Positions 26,556 through 37,225 of a stretch of 64,000 nt of DNA are shown here, one piece after another. Position numbers and translations under genes: made by a program. Below the pieces are notes generated by a model that saw nothing but the letters and a program-made list of their open reading frames with translations, was not told the DNA's origin and did no database searches. Within the stretch, counting starts at the first letter, position 1; the number at the start of each line of letters is the position of its first letter. Where the stretch lies: the NCBI RefSeq assembly GCF_014850975.1, contig NZ_JACXST010000003.1:1116001-1180000 (forward strand). The letters run 5' to 3'. This DNA comes from Methylomonas fluvii (GTDB taxonomy: Bacteria; Pseudomonadota; Gammaproteobacteria; Methylococcales; Methylomonadaceae).

Positions 26556-27062
26556 TTATTCCTGCCGATAGCCCACCACCCGTGCGTAGGGTTGCCCCGC
26601 TTGCACGCTATTCACATACATCGCGTTGTCATGAGCTTCCAGATAATCCTTGAATCGAGCATGCATTTCCTCGGCTGATGCGTCTTTACCTTGAGCCACT
26701 ATCTCGACCGAGCCTAGCGGGTTATGCATTTGCTTATCCACTTTACTGCTGACCCACACGACGGCCAGTGCCACCGACGCGGCAATCGCGAAAGCGGCTT
26801 TTTGCCAATTTATCGCCGACTTATTCCGGGGTAAGAAGTAGGTAGGTTCTTGCCTAATCTGTTCGTGAATCTTGTCCACAAAATCGCTGCTAACGTGAGA
26901 ATATTCGCCACTCTTCATTACCTGACTGGCAATTTGATAGCGACGCAACTTGTCTTTCAGCAAGCCGTCGTTCTGCAAAGTCTGCAATAGCGACAGTGCC
27001 TGCTGACTATCCAGTTCGTCGTCTATCAGTTGGGAAAGTTTTTCGTTAAGTTGTTCTTGCAT
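26556..27062 (-). CDS. rseA: Anti-sigma factor RseA/MucA
   Basis: A 168-residue single-span protein. The N-terminal cytoplasmic RseA domain begins NEKLSQLIDDELDSQQALSLL and should hold the sigma factor. A helix near residues 88-106 (AAFAIAASVALAVVWVSS) crosses the membrane, and a short periplasmic tail ends GQPYARVVGYRQE. ATG 27062 has AAAGGTG upstream. It lies ten bases after rpoE in the usual order. Confidence 0.88.
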   Translation of the reverse strand: MQEQLNEKLSQLIDDELDSQQALSLLQTLQNDGLLKDKLRRYQIASQVMKSGEYSHVSSDFVDKIHEQIRQEPTYFLPRNKSAINWQKAAFAIAASVALAVVWVSSKVDKQMHNPLGSVEIVAQGKDASAEEMHARFKDYLEAHDNAMYVNSVQAGQPYARVVGYRQE

Positions 27063-27072
27063 CGATACACCT

Positions 27073-27663
27073 TTAGTCGAGCAATGGGTTTAATTTTTGG
27101 TCTATGGCTTCGCGAGCCCTAAAAATCCGCGAGCGTACCGTCCCGATGGGGCAATCCATTGCTTCCGCGATTTCTTCGTAACTCATCCCTTCAAACTCCC
27201 TGAGCGTAATGGCAATCCGCATCTCTTCTGGTAACCTCTCGATAGCCGATTTAATGACCGCCACGATTTGTTCATTCATCAACAAATTTTCCGGCGTTTC
27301 TATATCTTTAAGTTGCGGCGCGTTTTCTACTTGTTCGGCGTCTTGAACATCGATCTCGTAATCAAAATGGCGGCGCGAACGCGACAACAAATAGTTTTTG
27401 GCGGTGTTAATCGCTATGCGATACAACCACGTGTAAAAGGCGCTGTCACCGCGAAAATCTCCCAAAGCCCGGTAAGCCTTGATAAAGGTATCCTGCGCCA
27501 CATCCTGAGCTTCGCTCGGATCCTTGACGTACCGGTTCACCAAGTGGACGATCTTGTGCTGGTATTTGATCACCAGAAGATCGAAGGCGGATTTATCGCC
27601 TTGCTGCACACGGCGCACCAGCTCTTGATCCAGATCTTCGGTATTCGTTTCTTGTTCGTTCAC
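27073..27663 (-). CDS. rpoE: RNA polymerase sigma factor RpoE/AlgU
   Basis: A 196-residue ECF sigma factor. Region 2 has DKSAFDLLVIKYQHKIVHLV and DVAQDTFIKAYRAL; region 4 ends EGMSYEEIAEAMDCPIGTVRSRIFRAREAI. It matches the AlgU/RpoE group that controls envelope stress. The start is a GTG. No convincing sigma-E promoter was found just upstream. It heads the minus-strand operon with rseA, rseB and mucD and diverges from nadB. Confidence 0.95.
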   Translation of the reverse strand: MNEQETNTEDLDQELVRRVQQGDKSAFDLLVIKYQHKIVHLVNRYVKDPSEAQDVAQDTFIKAYRALGDFRGDSAFYTWLYRIAINTAKNYLLSRSRRHFDYEIDVQDAEQVENAPQLKDIETPENLLMNEQIVAVIKSAIERLPEEMRIAITLREFEGMSYEEIAEAMDCPIGTVRSRIFRAREAIDQKLNPLLD

Positions 27664-27790
27664 TGCGCTATTTTGGTATTGAAGTGGACAGAATTAAACC
27701 TCATTAGTTCTGGCAACACAAAAAAAATTACTGCAAGATTAAAACCAGATATTATTCAAAAACGCTAAAACTATTCATCCGGCCGCAAAG

Positions 27791-29446
27791 TTGACCACAC
27801 TGACAGCAAACCAACCTAACAATACCGCTGATTCCTATTATGACATCCTTATCGCCGGTAGCGGCGGCGCCGGACTGAGTCTTGCGCTTCACCTTGCGGA
27901 TACTTACCAGGTGGCGGTGCTCGCCAAATTCGCACTGACCGAATGCAGCACTTATTACGCCCAAGGTGGCATCTCCGCGGTATTTGACGAAGAATACGAT
28001 TCTATAGAATCGCATATCGAAGATACCTTGATCGCCGGCGCGGGCTTATGTGACCCGGAGATCGTCAGACTCACCGTCGCTCAGGGCCGGCAAAGCATCG
28101 AATGGCTACGTCAACAAGGCGTGAACTTTACCGAAGAGCCTAACGCCGACGGCGCCAAACAATTGCATTTAAACCGTGAAGGCGGCCATTCGCATCGCCG
28201 AATCGTGCATACCGATGACGCCACCGGCAAAGCCGTCTCGCTGTCGTTGATCGAGCGCGCGCAGGCGCACCCGAATATCACCCTCCTGGAATACCACAAT
28301 GTCGTCGAGCTGATCACCGCCACCAAGTTGGGGGCAAACGAACAACGCATATGCGGCGCCTACGTGTTGGACAGTAAATCCGGCAGCATCAAATCGATAT
28401 CCGCGAAAATAGTCGTGCTGGCGACCGGCGGCGCTAACAAGGTTTATCTGTATTCAACCAATCCACACATTTCCAGCGGCGACGGCATTGCGTTGGCCTG
28501 GCGGGCCGGCTGCCGAATCAGCAATATGGAATTCATGCAATTTCATCCCACCTGCCTGTACCACCCCACTGCGCGTTCGTTTTTAATCAGTGAAGCAGTA
28601 CGCGGCGAAGGCGCACATTTAATCCTGCCCGACGGCGAACGTTTCATGCGCCGTTACGACGAGCGCATGGAACTGGCGCCGCGCGACATCGTCGCCCGCG
28701 CCATCGATAGCGAAATCAAGAAACACGGTATCGAATGCGTGTATTTGGACATCAGCCACAAATCGCGGGAGTTCATTCAAAAGCACTTCCCCACTATTTA
28801 TACGCAATGTCTGGAACTGGATATCGACATCAGTCAGCAACCGATTCCCGTGGTACCCGCAGCGCATTACACTTGCGGCGGCGTATTGACCGATGCCAAC
28901 GCCCGCACCGACATCCCCGGCCTTTACGCGATTGGTGAAGTCGCCTGCACCGGACTGCACGGCGCCAACCGCATGGCCAGTAACTCATTGCTGGAATGCT
29001 TAGTGTTCGCCGAACAAGCCAATCAGGACATTCGCCGCAATTTTGCACAATTGCCGGAACCGCTGCCGCTGCCGGATTGGGACGAATCCAAAGTCGGGGA
29101 CTCGGATGAGGAAGTGGTGATCGCTCACAATTGGGACGAATTGCGCCGTTTTATGTGGGATTACGTCGGCATCGTTCGCACCAATAAACGCCTGGAACGC
29201 GCCATGAACCGCCTGGTGTTGCTGAAAGATGAAATCGCCGAATACTACGGCCAATTCCGCATCACCAGCGACCTGCTGGAACTACGCAATCTAGTGATCG
29301 TCGCCGAGCTGATTATCCGTTGCGCGCAACAGCGCAAGGAAAGTCGAGGCTTGCATTACACCAAGGACTATCCGGATCTGGACCACAGCCAACCGCCGCA
29401 AAACACGGTGCTGACGCCGGAAAAACCCGCTCAGAAAGCTCACTGA
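27791..29446 (+). CDS. nadB: L-aspartate oxidase
   Basis: A 551-residue flavoenzyme. The FAD-binding motif is [19 protein letters not shown] near residue 20; the family signatures [31 protein letters not shown] and the late [16 protein letters not shown] are present. It oxidises aspartate to iminoaspartate for NAD synthesis. The only reasonable start is the TTG at 27791, with no strong ribosome site. The divergent rpoE-nadB pair is common in gammaproteobacteria. A terminator follows. Confidence 0.94.
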   Translation: MTTLTANQPNNTADSYYDILIAGSGGAGLSLALHLADTYQVAVLAKFALTECSTYYAQGGISAVFDEEYDSIESHIEDTLIAGAGLCDPEIVRLTVAQGRQSIEWLRQQGVNFTEEPNADGAKQLHLNREGGHSHRRIVHTDDATGKAVSLSLIERAQAHPNITLLEYHNVVELITATKLGANEQRICGAYVLDSKSGSIKSISAKIVVLATGGANKVYLYSTNPHISSGDGIALAWRAGCRISNMEFMQFHPTCLYHPTARSFLISEAVRGEGAHLILPDGERFMRRYDERMELAPRDIVARAIDSEIKKHGIECVYLDISHKSREFIQKHFPTIYTQCLELDIDISQQPIPVVPAAHYTCGGVLTDANARTDIPGLYAIGEVACTGLHGANRMASNSLLECLVFAEQANQDIRRNFAQLPEPLPLPDWDESKVGDSDEEVVIAHNWDELRRFMWDYVGIVRTNKRLERAMNRLVLLKDEIAEYYGQFRITSDLLELRNLVIVAELIIRCAQQRKESRGLHYTKDYPDLDHSQPPQNTVLTPEKPAQKAH

Positions 29447-29471
29447 TTGTCGCCATCGATAGCGCCATAAA

Positions 29472-29498
29472 CCCCCTCTCGCTCGGGAGGGGATTTTT
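29472..29498 (+). terminator. Terminator after nadB
   Basis: CCCCTC and GAGGGG pair around an 8-base loop, followed by ATTTTTAT, 27 bases after the nadB stop. Confidence 0.75.
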
Positions 29499-29635
29499 AT
29501 AGCCAGCCTAGAGCACTTCGTCGCGCATACCCCACCATTGCCTGCCATTCTTTTTCAGCCTGCGGACTGACATATTTCTGACATATTCGCTCACTAGAAT
29601 CCCCCGCCATACTCCTTTTTCCAGGACACTGAGCG

Positions 29636-31357
29636 ATGATCGATGCTGAACGCATTCTGCAAGAAACCTATCCCGACTTTAAATTTGGCAAAGACAATAA
29701 GCTGGTCGTACAAGCTTTAAAAAAACTGATCCACGAAGACGATTTCAACGACGTTATCCGTAAAAACCAACATCTACGCGGCTTCGCCTTTCTCGACAAA
29801 TTATTGAATTATTTCAAATTCAATTATCAAGTCAGCAACGATTCTTACAACAACATTCCTTCCGAAGGCCGCTTGCTGATCGTCGCCAATCACCCGATAG
29901 GCACGCTGGACGGTTTGGCTTTGGTGAAACTGATTCGTTCGGTGCGACCCGACGTGCGCATCGTCGCCAACCGGGTCTTGTCACACATGGAGCCCTTGCA
30001 ATCGATCTTCCTCCCGGTCGATGTGTTATCCGACAAGAAAAAACTGAAAGACGTTTATAAAGTGATGCTGGACGCACTGGAACATGAAGAAGCGATCATT
30101 TTCTTTCCGGCCGGCGAAGTGTCGCGCATCACCCCTAAAGGCATCCGCGACGGTGCTTGGCAATCCGGTTTTATCAAACTGGCCCGCAGGGCGCAGTGCC
30201 CTATCCTGCCGATCTTTATTAAAGCCAAGAACTCCGCCTTGTTTTATAGCGCTTCGACACTTTACAAGCCACTGGGCACGATGTTGTTGGTGAAAGAAAT
30301 GTTCAACAAGAAGGGCCAGGAAATTAAATTCATGGTCGGCGCGCCGGTACCTTACCAAGTTATTGCCGATAGCGAGGAAAGCAACAAACAGCTTAGTCAA
30401 CGCTTTCGCAAGCACGTGCAAAACCTGGGCAAGAAAAACAAGCCGGCACTATTCGAGACCGTCGCCACGGTGGTGCATCCTTCCGACACCAAAGCGGTGA
30501 AGAAAGCCTTGTACCAATCGCGTCTGCTTGGCGAAACCCGCGACGGCAAAAAGATCTTTTTATACCAATTTCAGGACGATTGCCCGGTGATGCGGGAGAT
30601 CGCCCGCTTGCGCGAGTTGACCTTCAGAACGGTCGAGGAAGGTACCGGACTGGCATTGGATCTGGACAAATTCGACATTTACTACAGCCACATAGTGCTG
30701 TGGGATGACAACGATCTGGAAATAGTCGGCGCGTATCGAGTTGGAGAAGGCTCGGCGATTATGGCCAGCCACGGCGTGGACGGTTTTTATACGCAAACCC
30801 TGTTCGATTTACGCAGCGAATTTGAAGCTTATCTGCCCTACAGCATTGAATTGGGCCGCAGCTTTGTCCAACCACGTTATTGGGGGCAACACAGCCTGGA
30901 TTACCTTTGGTACGGCATAGGTGCGTATTTGCGCGAACGGCCGGACATCAAATACTTATTCGGCCCGGTCAGCATCAGCAATGCTTATCCGCAAGCCGCC
31001 AAGGAGCTGATTATCGGCTTTTATCAACAGCAATTTGCCTCCGATTTACAGCACACCAAAGCCAGAACACCGTTCGTGATTTCGCAACAGGGCAAGGCAT
31101 TTGCCGCCACCGAATTCAGTGCCGACTACTCCACCAGCTTCAAAATATTGAATAGCGAACTGAAAAAACTGGGCGTCAAAGTCCCTACACTTTATAAACA
31201 ATACGTGGAATTATGCGTCGATAAAGGCTGCCATTTCGTCGCCTTCAATATCGACCCGGACTTTAACAATTGTATCGACGGCCTGATCATGGTGGAGGTC
31301 GATAAAATCGCACCCAAGAAAAGACAGCGCTACATTGAAAAATCACTGGCCGGGTAG
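29636..31357 (+). CDS. OlsF-like bifunctional acyltransferase
   Basis: A 573-residue fusion. The N-terminal half is a lysophospholipid-type acyltransferase (VANHPIGTLDG holds the HxxxxD-like site; FFPAGEVSR follows). The C-terminal half, from about 310, is a GNAT N-acyltransferase of the OlsB type (IVGAYRVGEG, SIELGRSFVQPRYWG). This arrangement matches OlsF, which makes ornithine lipids in one polypeptide. Such lipids are phosphorus-free membrane lipids. The exact head-group amino acid cannot be told from sequence. Two hydrolase genes follow on the same strand. Confidence 0.8.
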   Translation: MIDAERILQETYPDFKFGKDNKLVVQALKKLIHEDDFNDVIRKNQHLRGFAFLDKLLNYFKFNYQVSNDSYNNIPSEGRLLIVANHPIGTLDGLALVKLIRSVRPDVRIVANRVLSHMEPLQSIFLPVDVLSDKKKLKDVYKVMLDALEHEEAIIFFPAGEVSRITPKGIRDGAWQSGFIKLARRAQCPILPIFIKAKNSALFYSASTLYKPLGTMLLVKEMFNKKGQEIKFMVGAPVPYQVIADSEESNKQLSQRFRKHVQNLGKKNKPALFETVATVVHPSDTKAVKKALYQSRLLGETRDGKKIFLYQFQDDCPVMREIARLRELTFRTVEEGTGLALDLDKFDIYYSHIVLWDDNDLEIVGAYRVGEGSAIMASHGVDGFYTQTLFDLRSEFEAYLPYSIELGRSFVQPRYWGQHSLDYLWYGIGAYLRERPDIKYLFGPVSISNAYPQAAKELIIGFYQQQFASDLQHTKARTPFVISQQGKAFAATEFSADYSTSFKILNSELKKLGVKVPTLYKQYVELCVDKGCHFVAFNIDPDFNNCIDGLIMVEVDKIAPKKRQRYIEKSLAG

Positions 31358-31371
31358 ATTGGCGCGAATTC

Positions 31372-32388
31372 ATGGAAAATCGTTCATTTCCGGAGTTGGA
31401 TCAGTTGGAAGCACTGATCCGGCAATTCGGCGACCGCGCCCATTGCGAGATCGTCGAGCAAATAAACTACAAAGACACGCAATTTCCCATCCATTGCCTC
31501 AGTCTGGGCTCAAACAGCCCGGACGTCCCGGTATTGGCGTTTTTCGGCGGCGTGCATGGCCTAGAGAAAATCGGCTCGGAAGTCATACTGGCTTACTTAC
31601 AAACCATCCTGCAATTATTGGATTGGGATGAGGAATTTAACGCTCGTTTGCAGCATTCGCGACTGGTATTTGTGCCCATCGTCAACCCGGTGGGTGTCTA
31701 TCGGGGCACGCGCTGCAACGGCCATGGCGTGGATTTGATGCGCAATTCGCCGATCGAAAGTATCGGCAATACCCGGCTATACAGCGGCCAGCGGTTCAGC
31801 GCCAAACTGCCCTGGTATCGCGGCGATGAATCGAAAATGGAAAAAGAAGCCCAGGCGCTGTGCTGGGTAGTACATCAACATCTGTTCAATGCCCCGTTAT
31901 CGATTGCTATCGATCTGCATTCTGGGTTTGGGATACACGATAGATTGTGGTTTCCGTATGCGTCCTGCCAGACTCCGTTTCCAGGCATCGCCGAAGCGTA
32001 CGGCTTAAAACAACTGTTTGATCGCTGCTACCCGCATCATTTTTATAAAATAGAGCCCATGAGCCAGGAATACGTCATCAGCGGCGATTTATGGGATTAT
32101 CTTTACGACGACTTTATCAACCGGCACGGTAGACAACGCGTGTTTCTGCCCTTGACGCTGGAGATGGGCTCCTGGCTGTGGCTGCGTAAAAGCCCGACGC
32201 ATTTGTTTCAACGTCACGGCTTGTTTCACCCCTTGTTGCCGCATCGCCAACAGCGCATTATGCGTCGGCATCTGACCTTATTCGATTTCTTGTATCGCAG
32301 CCTGCTCTATCCGCAAAAATGGGCGAAACTAACCAGCCAGCAGCAAGAGCATAATCGGCAACAAGCAATGGATTTCTGGTATGCCTGA
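31372..32388 (+). CDS. M14-family metallocarboxypeptidase-like protein
   Basis: A 338-residue zinc hydrolase. The metal ligands are the His and Glu in GGVHGLEKIGSE and the His in AIDLHSGFGIHD; the catalytic Glu is probably in LTLEMGSW. It resembles the succinylglutamate desuccinylase/DUF2817 branch of the M14 family. It starts 14 bases after the acyltransferase stop, and the alpha/beta hydrolase gene begins within its last 8 bases. The substrate is unknown; the operon suggests an amide such as an N-acyl amino acid, but this is only inference. Confidence 0.78.
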   Translation: MENRSFPELDQLEALIRQFGDRAHCEIVEQINYKDTQFPIHCLSLGSNSPDVPVLAFFGGVHGLEKIGSEVILAYLQTILQLLDWDEEFNARLQHSRLVFVPIVNPVGVYRGTRCNGHGVDLMRNSPIESIGNTRLYSGQRFSAKLPWYRGDESKMEKEAQALCWVVHQHLFNAPLSIAIDLHSGFGIHDRLWFPYASCQTPFPGIAEAYGLKQLFDRCYPHHFYKIEPMSQEYVISGDLWDYLYDDFINRHGRQRVFLPLTLEMGSWLWLRKSPTHLFQRHGLFHPLLPHRQQRIMRRHLTLFDFLYRSLLYPQKWAKLTSQQQEHNRQQAMDFWYA

Positions 32389-33157
32389 AGCAGCAGCCGG
32401 GCAACATTGGTTATTACTGCGCGGCCTATGCCGAGAGGCTACACATTGGGGAAATTTTCCGGATTTATTGCAGCAGGCTTTTCCGCAATCAACCGTCAGT
32501 ACTATCGATTTGCCGGGCACCGGCCGGTACTACCAAGAATCTAGCCCGGACAGCATCGAAGCGATAACGGCACAAGTCCGCGGCCAGGCTTTAGACTATG
32601 GCTTGCTGGCAAAGCCGGTAACGTTACTCGCACTATCGCTCGGCGGCATGGTAGCCTGGGAGTGGTTGCAGCGCTATCCGCACGACATCGCCGCTGCCGC
32701 CCTGGTCAATACCAGCTTTGCAGGCTTAAGCCCGTTTTATCGGCGCATGCGTTGGCAGAGCTATCCGCAGTTTTTTCAATTATTACTGGAAAGGGATTTG
32801 TATAACAGAGAACTGGCAATCCTTCAGCTGGTTAGCAACCGGCAAGATCTCTACGCGGAAACGGCCAAGGCCTGGACCGCCATACAGCAACTTCGGCCGA
32901 TCAGTCTTGCGAATTGTGTGAGACAGTTGAAAGCAGCGGCACGCTATCGGCCTAGTCAGAGAAAACCCGAGACGCCGTTGCTGATATTGAACGGCCGGGG
33001 CGACCGATTAGTCGCACCGGCTTGTTCCGACGCCATTCATAACAAATGGCAAATCGACATCTTCAAGCACCCGTGGGCGGGCCATGATCTATGTATGGAC
33101 GATGGAGCCTGGGTGGCAAACCGCTTGCAGGACTGGATGAACCAGCCAACGGTTTAA
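32381..33157 (+). CDS. Alpha/beta-hydrolase
   Basis: A 258-residue alpha/beta-hydrolase. The nucleophile elbow is LLALSLGGMVAWEW (Ser in ALSLGG, lacking the first Gly of the classic GxSxG). The acid is in LNGRGDRLV and the catalytic His in HPWAGHDLCMDDG. The ATG overlaps the peptidase stop by 8 bases. It may act on an ester or amide handled by the neighbouring enzymes. Function is not known. Confidence 0.75.
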   Translation: MPEAAAGQHWLLLRGLCREATHWGNFPDLLQQAFPQSTVSTIDLPGTGRYYQESSPDSIEAITAQVRGQALDYGLLAKPVTLLALSLGGMVAWEWLQRYPHDIAAAALVNTSFAGLSPFYRRMRWQSYPQFFQLLLERDLYNRELAILQLVSNRQDLYAETAKAWTAIQQLRPISLANCVRQLKAAARYRPSQRKPETPLLILNGRGDRLVAPACSDAIHNKWQIDIFKHPWAGHDLCMDDGAWVANRLQDWMNQPTV

Positions 33158-33166
33158 ATCCGAAGA

Positions 33167-33484
33167 TTATTTAATTTCGAACTCGGCTTTATCGCGACCG
33201 GAGGCCAGTAGTTCCTGCATCCATTTCGGCGCCAATCCACGACCAGACCAAGTTAAGGACGCATCGTTAGGACTACGGTATCTAGCCGCCACTTTACCGG
33301 TTTTTCTTTCGGATTTCTTCTCGCCGTCTTGAATATCGACCGTTACACCGATAGAAGCCGCTAATTCCTTAATTTGCGCAATAACTTCCTTACGTTTACT
33401 GGATTGTCTTTCTTTTAATGCTTTTTCGGCATTATCAATAACAGCCTGTAATTCGGCTTCGGATAGTTTATTAAAGTCAGTCAT
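33167..33484 (-). CDS. H-NS family nucleoid protein
   Basis: A 105-residue H-NS-like protein. The N-terminal oligomerisation helix (LSEAELQAVIDNAEKALKER) is followed by a linker and a C-terminal DNA-binding domain with RYRSPNDASLTWSGRGLAPKW, typical of the family. It binds AT-rich DNA and silences horizontally acquired genes. The ATG at 33484 has GAGGAAAAT upstream. It is probably monocistronic and converges on the hydrolase operon with only 9 bases between stops. Confidence 0.9.
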   Translation of the reverse strand: MTDFNKLSEAELQAVIDNAEKALKERQSSKRKEVIAQIKELAASIGVTVDIQDGEKKSERKTGKVAARYRSPNDASLTWSGRGLAPKWMQELLASGRDKAEFEIK

Positions 33485-33546
33485 ATTTTCCTCGTTAATC
33501 AAAAAACGCAATCAATTCTATCACCCAGCGTTTCTAAATAAAACTA

Positions 33547-34242
33547 TTATTCGGGATTTACTGAAAAATTGACTTCGGAATATACCTTGCCTTTCTTATC
33601 CGTCAACTGAACTTGCCATTCGCCTTTATCTTTGGCAGACAAGGTTTTACTAGACCATACCTTGGTTATTTTATCTTTCATATCCAATTGTTTTTGATGC
33701 ACGATTTGACCGTTACGCGACCATCGATGAAACAAAGATCTGCCCTTCATGTTTTTTATCTCACTAAAATAAAAAACTTCCCGGGATTGGTTAGGAATAA
33801 CTCTCAGCGGCGACTTAATCGGTTCGCCGGGTTCACCATCCTTCGGCTCGGTATTTAAAGATGCTCTGATAATCTTGCGGTCCAATATAACCGCAGCCGG
33901 CTTTTTAACACTGTCGATTTTTTTAACACTTTCTGCGTTAGCCGATTCCTGCCGCACTATCGCCGGCACTGGCTTTTCTAATACCGGAGGCTCCTGCCGC
34001 TCAACCATTTCAGCATCCGGTGTATTAAATTTTTGAACTTTTTCCGTGGTATCGATCTGAGTATCACTATCTTCGTCGCCGCCACCAAACCATGAAAATA
34101 ATACTATTAGCATCAAAACTAACACCAGAACCGCAACCAGTATCCTGCGAATATGCCAAACCGTTACCGTTTGCGGCGCCGTGTTTATGCCCGGATGTTT
34201 CTTATCATAATTAATTTTGATAACTACTTTATTATCAGCCAT
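33547..34242 (-). CDS. DUF2914 membrane-anchored protein
   Basis: A 231-residue protein. A short cytoplasmic N-terminus is followed by one membrane helix (RRILVAVLVLVLMLIVLFSWF, about 32-52), an acidic linker, and a C-terminal DUF2914 domain from about 130 (IIRASLNTEPKDGEP, EVFYFSEIKNMKG, HRWSRNGQIVHQKQLDMK, GEWQVQLTDKKG). The ATG at 34242 has GGGAAAAAAC upstream; the longer frame to 34269 lacks one. DUF2914 domains are extracytoplasmic and of unknown role. Confidence 0.75.
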   Translation of the reverse strand: MADNKVVIKINYDKKHPGINTAPQTVTVWHIRRILVAVLVLVLMLIVLFSWFGGGDEDSDTQIDTTEKVQKFNTPDAEMVERQEPPVLEKPVPAIVRQESANAESVKKIDSVKKPAAVILDRKIIRASLNTEPKDGEPGEPIKSPLRVIPNQSREVFYFSEIKNMKGRSLFHRWSRNGQIVHQKQLDMKDKITKVWSSKTLSAKDKGEWQVQLTDKKGKVYSEVNFSVNPE

Positions 34243-34381
34243 GTTTTTTCCCGATATTGAATCAACCAAATGAAACTGGAATCACTTGATGCACTAGCCC
34301 GTTACGACACATTGTCCTTGGTAATATAACATTTTAGTTCTAACATAATCGGCTCAACTTGCCGAAAACCTGGATGTTTGC

Positions 34382-37225
34382 ATGAGTAGCCTGCTTAAAC
34401 AATTCGAAGAGTCCTCCTCATTGTACGGAGGCAACGCCCACTTCATCGAGTACTTGTACGAACAGTACTTGAGCAATCCGGAATCCATCAGCCCAAGCTG
34501 GCGACAGCGCTTCGACCACATTCGCAGTGGCGCCACCGTAGATACGCCGCACAGTGTGATTGTGGAACGCTTTGAAAAGTTGGCGATTGCGGAACCAGGC
34601 AGACTGGCCAGAATGCAGGGCTTTACCGAGCAAAGCGTCAAGAAGCAATCGGCGGTAGCCCGCTTGATCAATCATTACCGTGTCAAAGGCCATCAGATAG
34701 CCTCAAACAACCCGCTTGGCCAATCGCAAAGCATCCCCGCCGACTTAGAACCCATATATTATGGTTTGACGGATGCGGACATGAGCACACTGTTCGACAC
34801 CGGTGGTTTGTGCGGCGTAGACCGTTTGCCCTTGAAAGCTATTATTCAAACGCTTAACGAGATTTACTGCGGCAGCATCGGCAGCGAATACATGCACATC
34901 GTCGATGACGAGAAGAAGCGTTGGATCAAGGATAAACTGGAAGGCGCAAAACCGGATTTCAGCAGCCACCCGGAAAAACGCCAATGGCTTTTAAAGTTGT
35001 TGATCGCGGCCGAAGGCTTGGAGCGCTTCCTGCACCGCAAATATGTCGGCCAAAAACGCTTTTCACTGGAAGGCGGCGAGTCTTTAATTCCGGTACTGGA
35101 CGAATTAATCCAACGCGCCGGCGAACATAAAGGCAAGGAAATCGTCATCGGCATGGCCCACCGCGGCCGATTGAACGTACTCATTAATATATTGGGCAAA
35201 AGCCCGGCGGTATTGTTCGGCGAATTCGAGGGCACTCACACGTCCTCGCCCGGCGTACTGACCGGCGACGTCAAATACCACCAAGGCTTTTCGTCCAATA
35301 TCGCCACACCGGGTGGCCCCATCCACTTGACGCTGGCCTTCAACCCCTCGCATTTGGAAATCATCAATCCGGTGGTGGAAGGCTCGGTAAAAGCCCGCCA
35401 AGATCGGCACGGCCCGGATGGTTTTGACGCGATCCTGCCGATATTAATTCACGGCGACGCCGCGTTTGCCGGCCAAGGTATTGTGATGGAAACCTTGAAC
35501 ATGTCGGAAACGCGAGCGTTCTCCACCGGCGGCACCGTACATATTGTCATCAACAACCAAATCGGTTTTACCACCAGCAACCCGTTCGACGCACGTTCCA
35601 CCTTATATTGCACCGACGTTGCCAACATGATTCAGGCGCCGGTATTTCACGTCAACGGCGACGATCCGGAAGCGGTGATTTTCATCACGCAATTGGCATT
35701 GGATTACCGCAACACCTTTCATAAAGATGTGGTGATCGACTTGATTTGCTATCGCCGTCATGGTCACAACGAGGCCGACGAACCCGCGGCTACTCAGCCG
35801 ATGATGTACAAATCCATCCGCGACCACCAAACGCCCCCGCAAATCTATGCGCAGAAATTAATTGCGGAAGGCGTCGTCACCGAGGACATGGTGCAGAAAA
35901 TGGAGCAGGATTACCAACAACTGCTCAACGAAGGTCAACCGGTGTCGCGGCCGATTATCGAAAACAATGTTTACTCATACTCAGCGCGCTGGGTACCCTA
36001 TCAAAACAAACATTGGGACACGCCCGCCGACACCTCGATTAGCTTGGAGCATCTCCAGTTCTGCAACCAACGCTTGCAAAGCTTGCCGGAGGGTTTTGAG
36101 CTACACCCCAGAGTCGCCAAAGTCATGGATGACCGCAATAAAATGGCGGCCGGCGAAATCCCCATGGATTGGGGCTTTGCGGAAAATATGGCTTATGCGA
36201 CGCTGCTACTCGAAAAATATGACATGCGATTGACCGGCCAGGACATCGGCCGCGGTACTTTCTCGCATCGCCATGCTATTTTGCTGAATCAGGCCAACGG
36301 TGAAAACTACATCCCGCTGAAACATTTGAGCGAAAATCAGGGCCGCGCACAAATCTTTAACTCCCTGCTCTCGGAAGCCGGCGTCTTGGGTTTCGAATAC
36401 GGCTACAGCTCCACCGAACCGAATAAATTGGTGATCTGGGAAGCGCAATTCGGCGATTTCGCCAACGGCGCGCAAGTGGTCATCGACCAATTCATTTCAT
36501 CCGGTGAAACCAAATGGGGCAAACTCAGCGGCTTGGTCATGCTGCTGCCGCACGGCTTTGAAGGCCAAGGCCCTGAACATTCCTCGGCTCGCCTGGAGCG
36601 TTATTTGCAGCTGTGTGCCGACCACAATATCCAAGTCTGCGTCCCCACCACTCCGGCGCAAATTTTTCATTTGCTGCGCCGGCAAATGTTGCGCCAATAT
36701 CGTAAGCCGCTGATCGTCATGAGTCCGAAAAGCCTGCTACGACACAAGCTGGCAGTATCGACGCTGAGCGATTTGACCCACGGTGAATTTTTGAACGTGA
36801 TAGGCGAACAGGACGATATCGATCCCTACCACGTCACGCGCATAGTCTTATGCGCCGGCAAAGTCTATTTCGATTTGTTGGAGGCCCGCCGCCTAGATCA
36901 GGAGCAACTGCGCCATGTCGCGATTATTCGTATCGAGCAGCTCTACCCGTTTCCGAACGAACAATTCAAACGCGAAATCGACAAATACCCCAATGTCGAG
37001 CATATTGTCTGGTGTCAGGAAGAGCCGAAAAACCAAGGCGCCTGGTACCAAAGCAAGCACCATTTTTTCGATTTGCTAGACAAGAATATCCCGATCACTT
37101 ACGCGGGCCGGGTCGCCTCAGCATCACCGGCGGTCGGCAATTACAAAACCCATCTTAATGAACAACGCGCCGTGGTAAACGCCGCACTCTATGGCAGCAA
37201 CGAAGGAAATACACATGAGCTTTGA
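34382..37225 (+). CDS. sucA: 2-oxoglutarate dehydrogenase E1 component
   Basis: A 947-residue thiamine-diphosphate enzyme. It has [12 protein letters not shown] and [19 protein letters not shown] with the ThDP loop, then [17 protein letters not shown]. The C-terminal half carries [13 protein letters not shown] and [13 protein letters not shown]. It decarboxylates 2-oxoglutarate in the TCA cycle. The sequence is intact and all key motifs are present, notable since type I methanotrophs were long thought to lack this activity. sucB overlaps its end by 11 bases. The E3 gene is not in the window. Confidence 0.95.
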   Translation: MSSLLKQFEESSSLYGGNAHFIEYLYEQYLSNPESISPSWRQRFDHIRSGATVDTPHSVIVERFEKLAIAEPGRLARMQGFTEQSVKKQSAVARLINHYRVKGHQIASNNPLGQSQSIPADLEPIYYGLTDADMSTLFDTGGLCGVDRLPLKAIIQTLNEIYCGSIGSEYMHIVDDEKKRWIKDKLEGAKPDFSSHPEKRQWLLKLLIAAEGLERFLHRKYVGQKRFSLEGGESLIPVLDELIQRAGEHKGKEIVIGMAHRGRLNVLINILGKSPAVLFGEFEGTHTSSPGVLTGDVKYHQGFSSNIATPGGPIHLTLAFNPSHLEIINPVVEGSVKARQDRHGPDGFDAILPILIHGDAAFAGQGIVMETLNMSETRAFSTGGTVHIVINNQIGFTTSNPFDARSTLYCTDVANMIQAPVFHVNGDDPEAVIFITQLALDYRNTFHKDVVIDLICYRRHGHNEADEPAATQPMMYKSIRDHQTPPQIYAQKLIAEGVVTEDMVQKMEQDYQQLLNEGQPVSRPIIENNVYSYSARWVPYQNKHWDTPADTSISLEHLQFCNQRLQSLPEGFELHPRVAKVMDDRNKMAAGEIPMDWGFAENMAYATLLLEKYDMRLTGQDIGRGTFSHRHAILLNQANGENYIPLKHLSENQGRAQIFNSLLSEAGVLGFEYGYSSTEPNKLVIWEAQFGDFANGAQVVIDQFISSGETKWGKLSGLVMLLPHGFEGQGPEHSSARLERYLQLCADHNIQVCVPTTPAQIFHLLRRQMLRQYRKPLIVMSPKSLLRHKLAVSTLSDLTHGEFLNVIGEQDDIDPYHVTRIVLCAGKVYFDLLEARRLDQEQLRHVAIIRIEQLYPFPNEQFKREIDKYPNVEHIVWCQEEPKNQGAWYQSKHHFFDLLDKNIPITYAGRVASASPAVGNYKTHLNEQRAVVNAALYGSNEGNTHEL

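Noticed and set aside
27664..27790. Sigma-E autoregulatory promoter upstream of rpoE
   Set aside because: A GAACT and a TCTG are present, but only about 13 bases apart instead of the usual 16-17, so it is not a credible site.
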